The position numbers and the translations under genes are program-made. The notes under the pieces are model-generated. The model did not search any database. It was not told the DNA's origin and saw nothing but the letters and a program-made list of their open reading frames with translations. Below, in pieces: positions 5,304-5,626 of a stretch of 5,626 nt of DNA. The DNA comes from JBAXRT01 sp037131065 (GTDB lineage: Bacteria; Bacteroidota; Bacteroidia; Bacteroidales; FEN-979), in NCBI GenBank assembly GCA_037131065.1, contig JBAXRT010000160.1, positions 1-5,626 of the forward strand. Reading direction: 5' to 3'. The number at the start of each line of letters is the position of its first letter. Positions within the stretch are counted from its first letter, which is position 1.

Positions 5304-5626
5304 ATGGTTAAGTTACCCTTATTAATCGACGATCTGGCCCTGATCCTATGCACGGCTGCCCTGGTCACCCTGATCTTTAAAAAATTAAAGCAACCGGTCG
5401 TTCTGGGGTACATCATCGCGGGCTTTTTTATCGGTCCCAATTTTTTACTGTTTCCCACAGTCGTTGAGCGCGAAAGCATCATGACATGGGCCGAGATCGG
5501 CGTTATCTTCCTGCTGTTCAGCCTGGGGCTCGAGTTCAGCTTTAAAAAACTGATGAAGGTCGGCGGTGTTGCCATCATCACGGCGATCACCGAGGTGCCG
5601 CTTACCATGCTGCTGGGTTACGGCGC
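5304..5626 (+). CDS. CPA2-family cation:proton antiporter (Kef-type), N-terminal part, cut by right edge
   Basis: The 107 visible residues begin MVKLPLLIDDLALILCTAAL and contain four hydrophobic segments (about 7-25, 31-50, 62-80 and 86-105). KKLKQPVVLGYIIAGFFIGP (26-45) and TWAEIGVIFLLFSLGLEFSF (61-80) are the hallmark first helices of monovalent cation:proton antiporter-2 (Na+/H+ exchanger, KefB/KefC-like) proteins, which move K+ or Na+ against H+ across the inner membrane. The ion-binding helices and any C-terminal TrkA-N nucleotide-binding domain lie outside the window, so the ion cannot be named. ATG 5304 fits the usual family start. The frame is also open upstream to an ATG at 5223, which would add a hydrophilic 27-residue extension beginning MELSRTDRSDRND; this is less likely. 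I found no consensus promoter on the plus strand in the 181-base divergent gap. Confidence 0.85.
   Translation, partial: MVKLPLLIDDLALILCTAALVTLIFKKLKQPVVLGYIIAGFFIGPNFLLFPTVVERESIMTWAEIGVIFLLFSLGLEFSFKKLMKVGGVAIITAITEVPLTMLLGYG

Noticed and set aside
5294..5608. 104-codon minus-strand frame at the right edge
   Set aside because: It is antisense to the antiporter helices.

Overview
The window looks like chromosomal DNA from a member of the Bacteroidota, most likely Bacteroidales. The evidence is the acyl-CoA synthetase, whose residues match the Bacteroidales type as I remember it. In addition, two sites fit the TTTG / TAnnTTTG promoter of this phylum, start codons have A-rich leaders without Shine-Dalgarno sequences, two signal peptides end in AFS|Q, and several short intergenic repeats are of a kind I associate with Bacteroidota genomes. 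Three genes in the window end in TAG, so TAG is a normal stop here.

Layout: (1) Positions 1-1481 (+) hold a long-chain acyl-CoA synthetase (AMP-forming), cut by the left window edge and broken by an in-frame TAG at 138-140. The part after the stop is open and keeps the recognisable adenylation motifs. A strong hairpin terminator follows at 1501-1530. (2) After a well-formed promoter at 1622-1652, two exported proteins are encoded in tandem on +: a PQQ-type (BamB-like) beta-propeller (1706-2926) and a LolA-like lipoprotein-carrier-fold protein (2984-3700). A GC-rich perfect palindrome lies between them. (3) Three small envelope genes lie on the minus strand: a 102-aa lipoprotein (4020-3712), a 195-aa glycine-rich lipoprotein (4664-4077) and a 96-aa single-pass membrane protein (5122-4832). 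The last gene runs at its 3' end into a patch of short tandem repeats that appears to supply its C-terminus. (4) A CPA2-type cation:proton antiporter starts on + at 5304 and is cut by the right edge.

The genes do not form an obvious single pathway. The middle five are all cell-envelope proteins, but their spacing and orientation give only one convincing transcriptional pair (1706 with 2984). I found no CRISPR array, transposase, integrase, phage gene, tRNA, rRNA or recognisable defence system. The most notable points are the nonsense codon in the acyl-CoA synthetase, the repeat-derived C-terminus of the 96-aa protein, and the small lipoprotein with a conserved-looking GFWxGLWHG / NNNGGWYxFGF signature.
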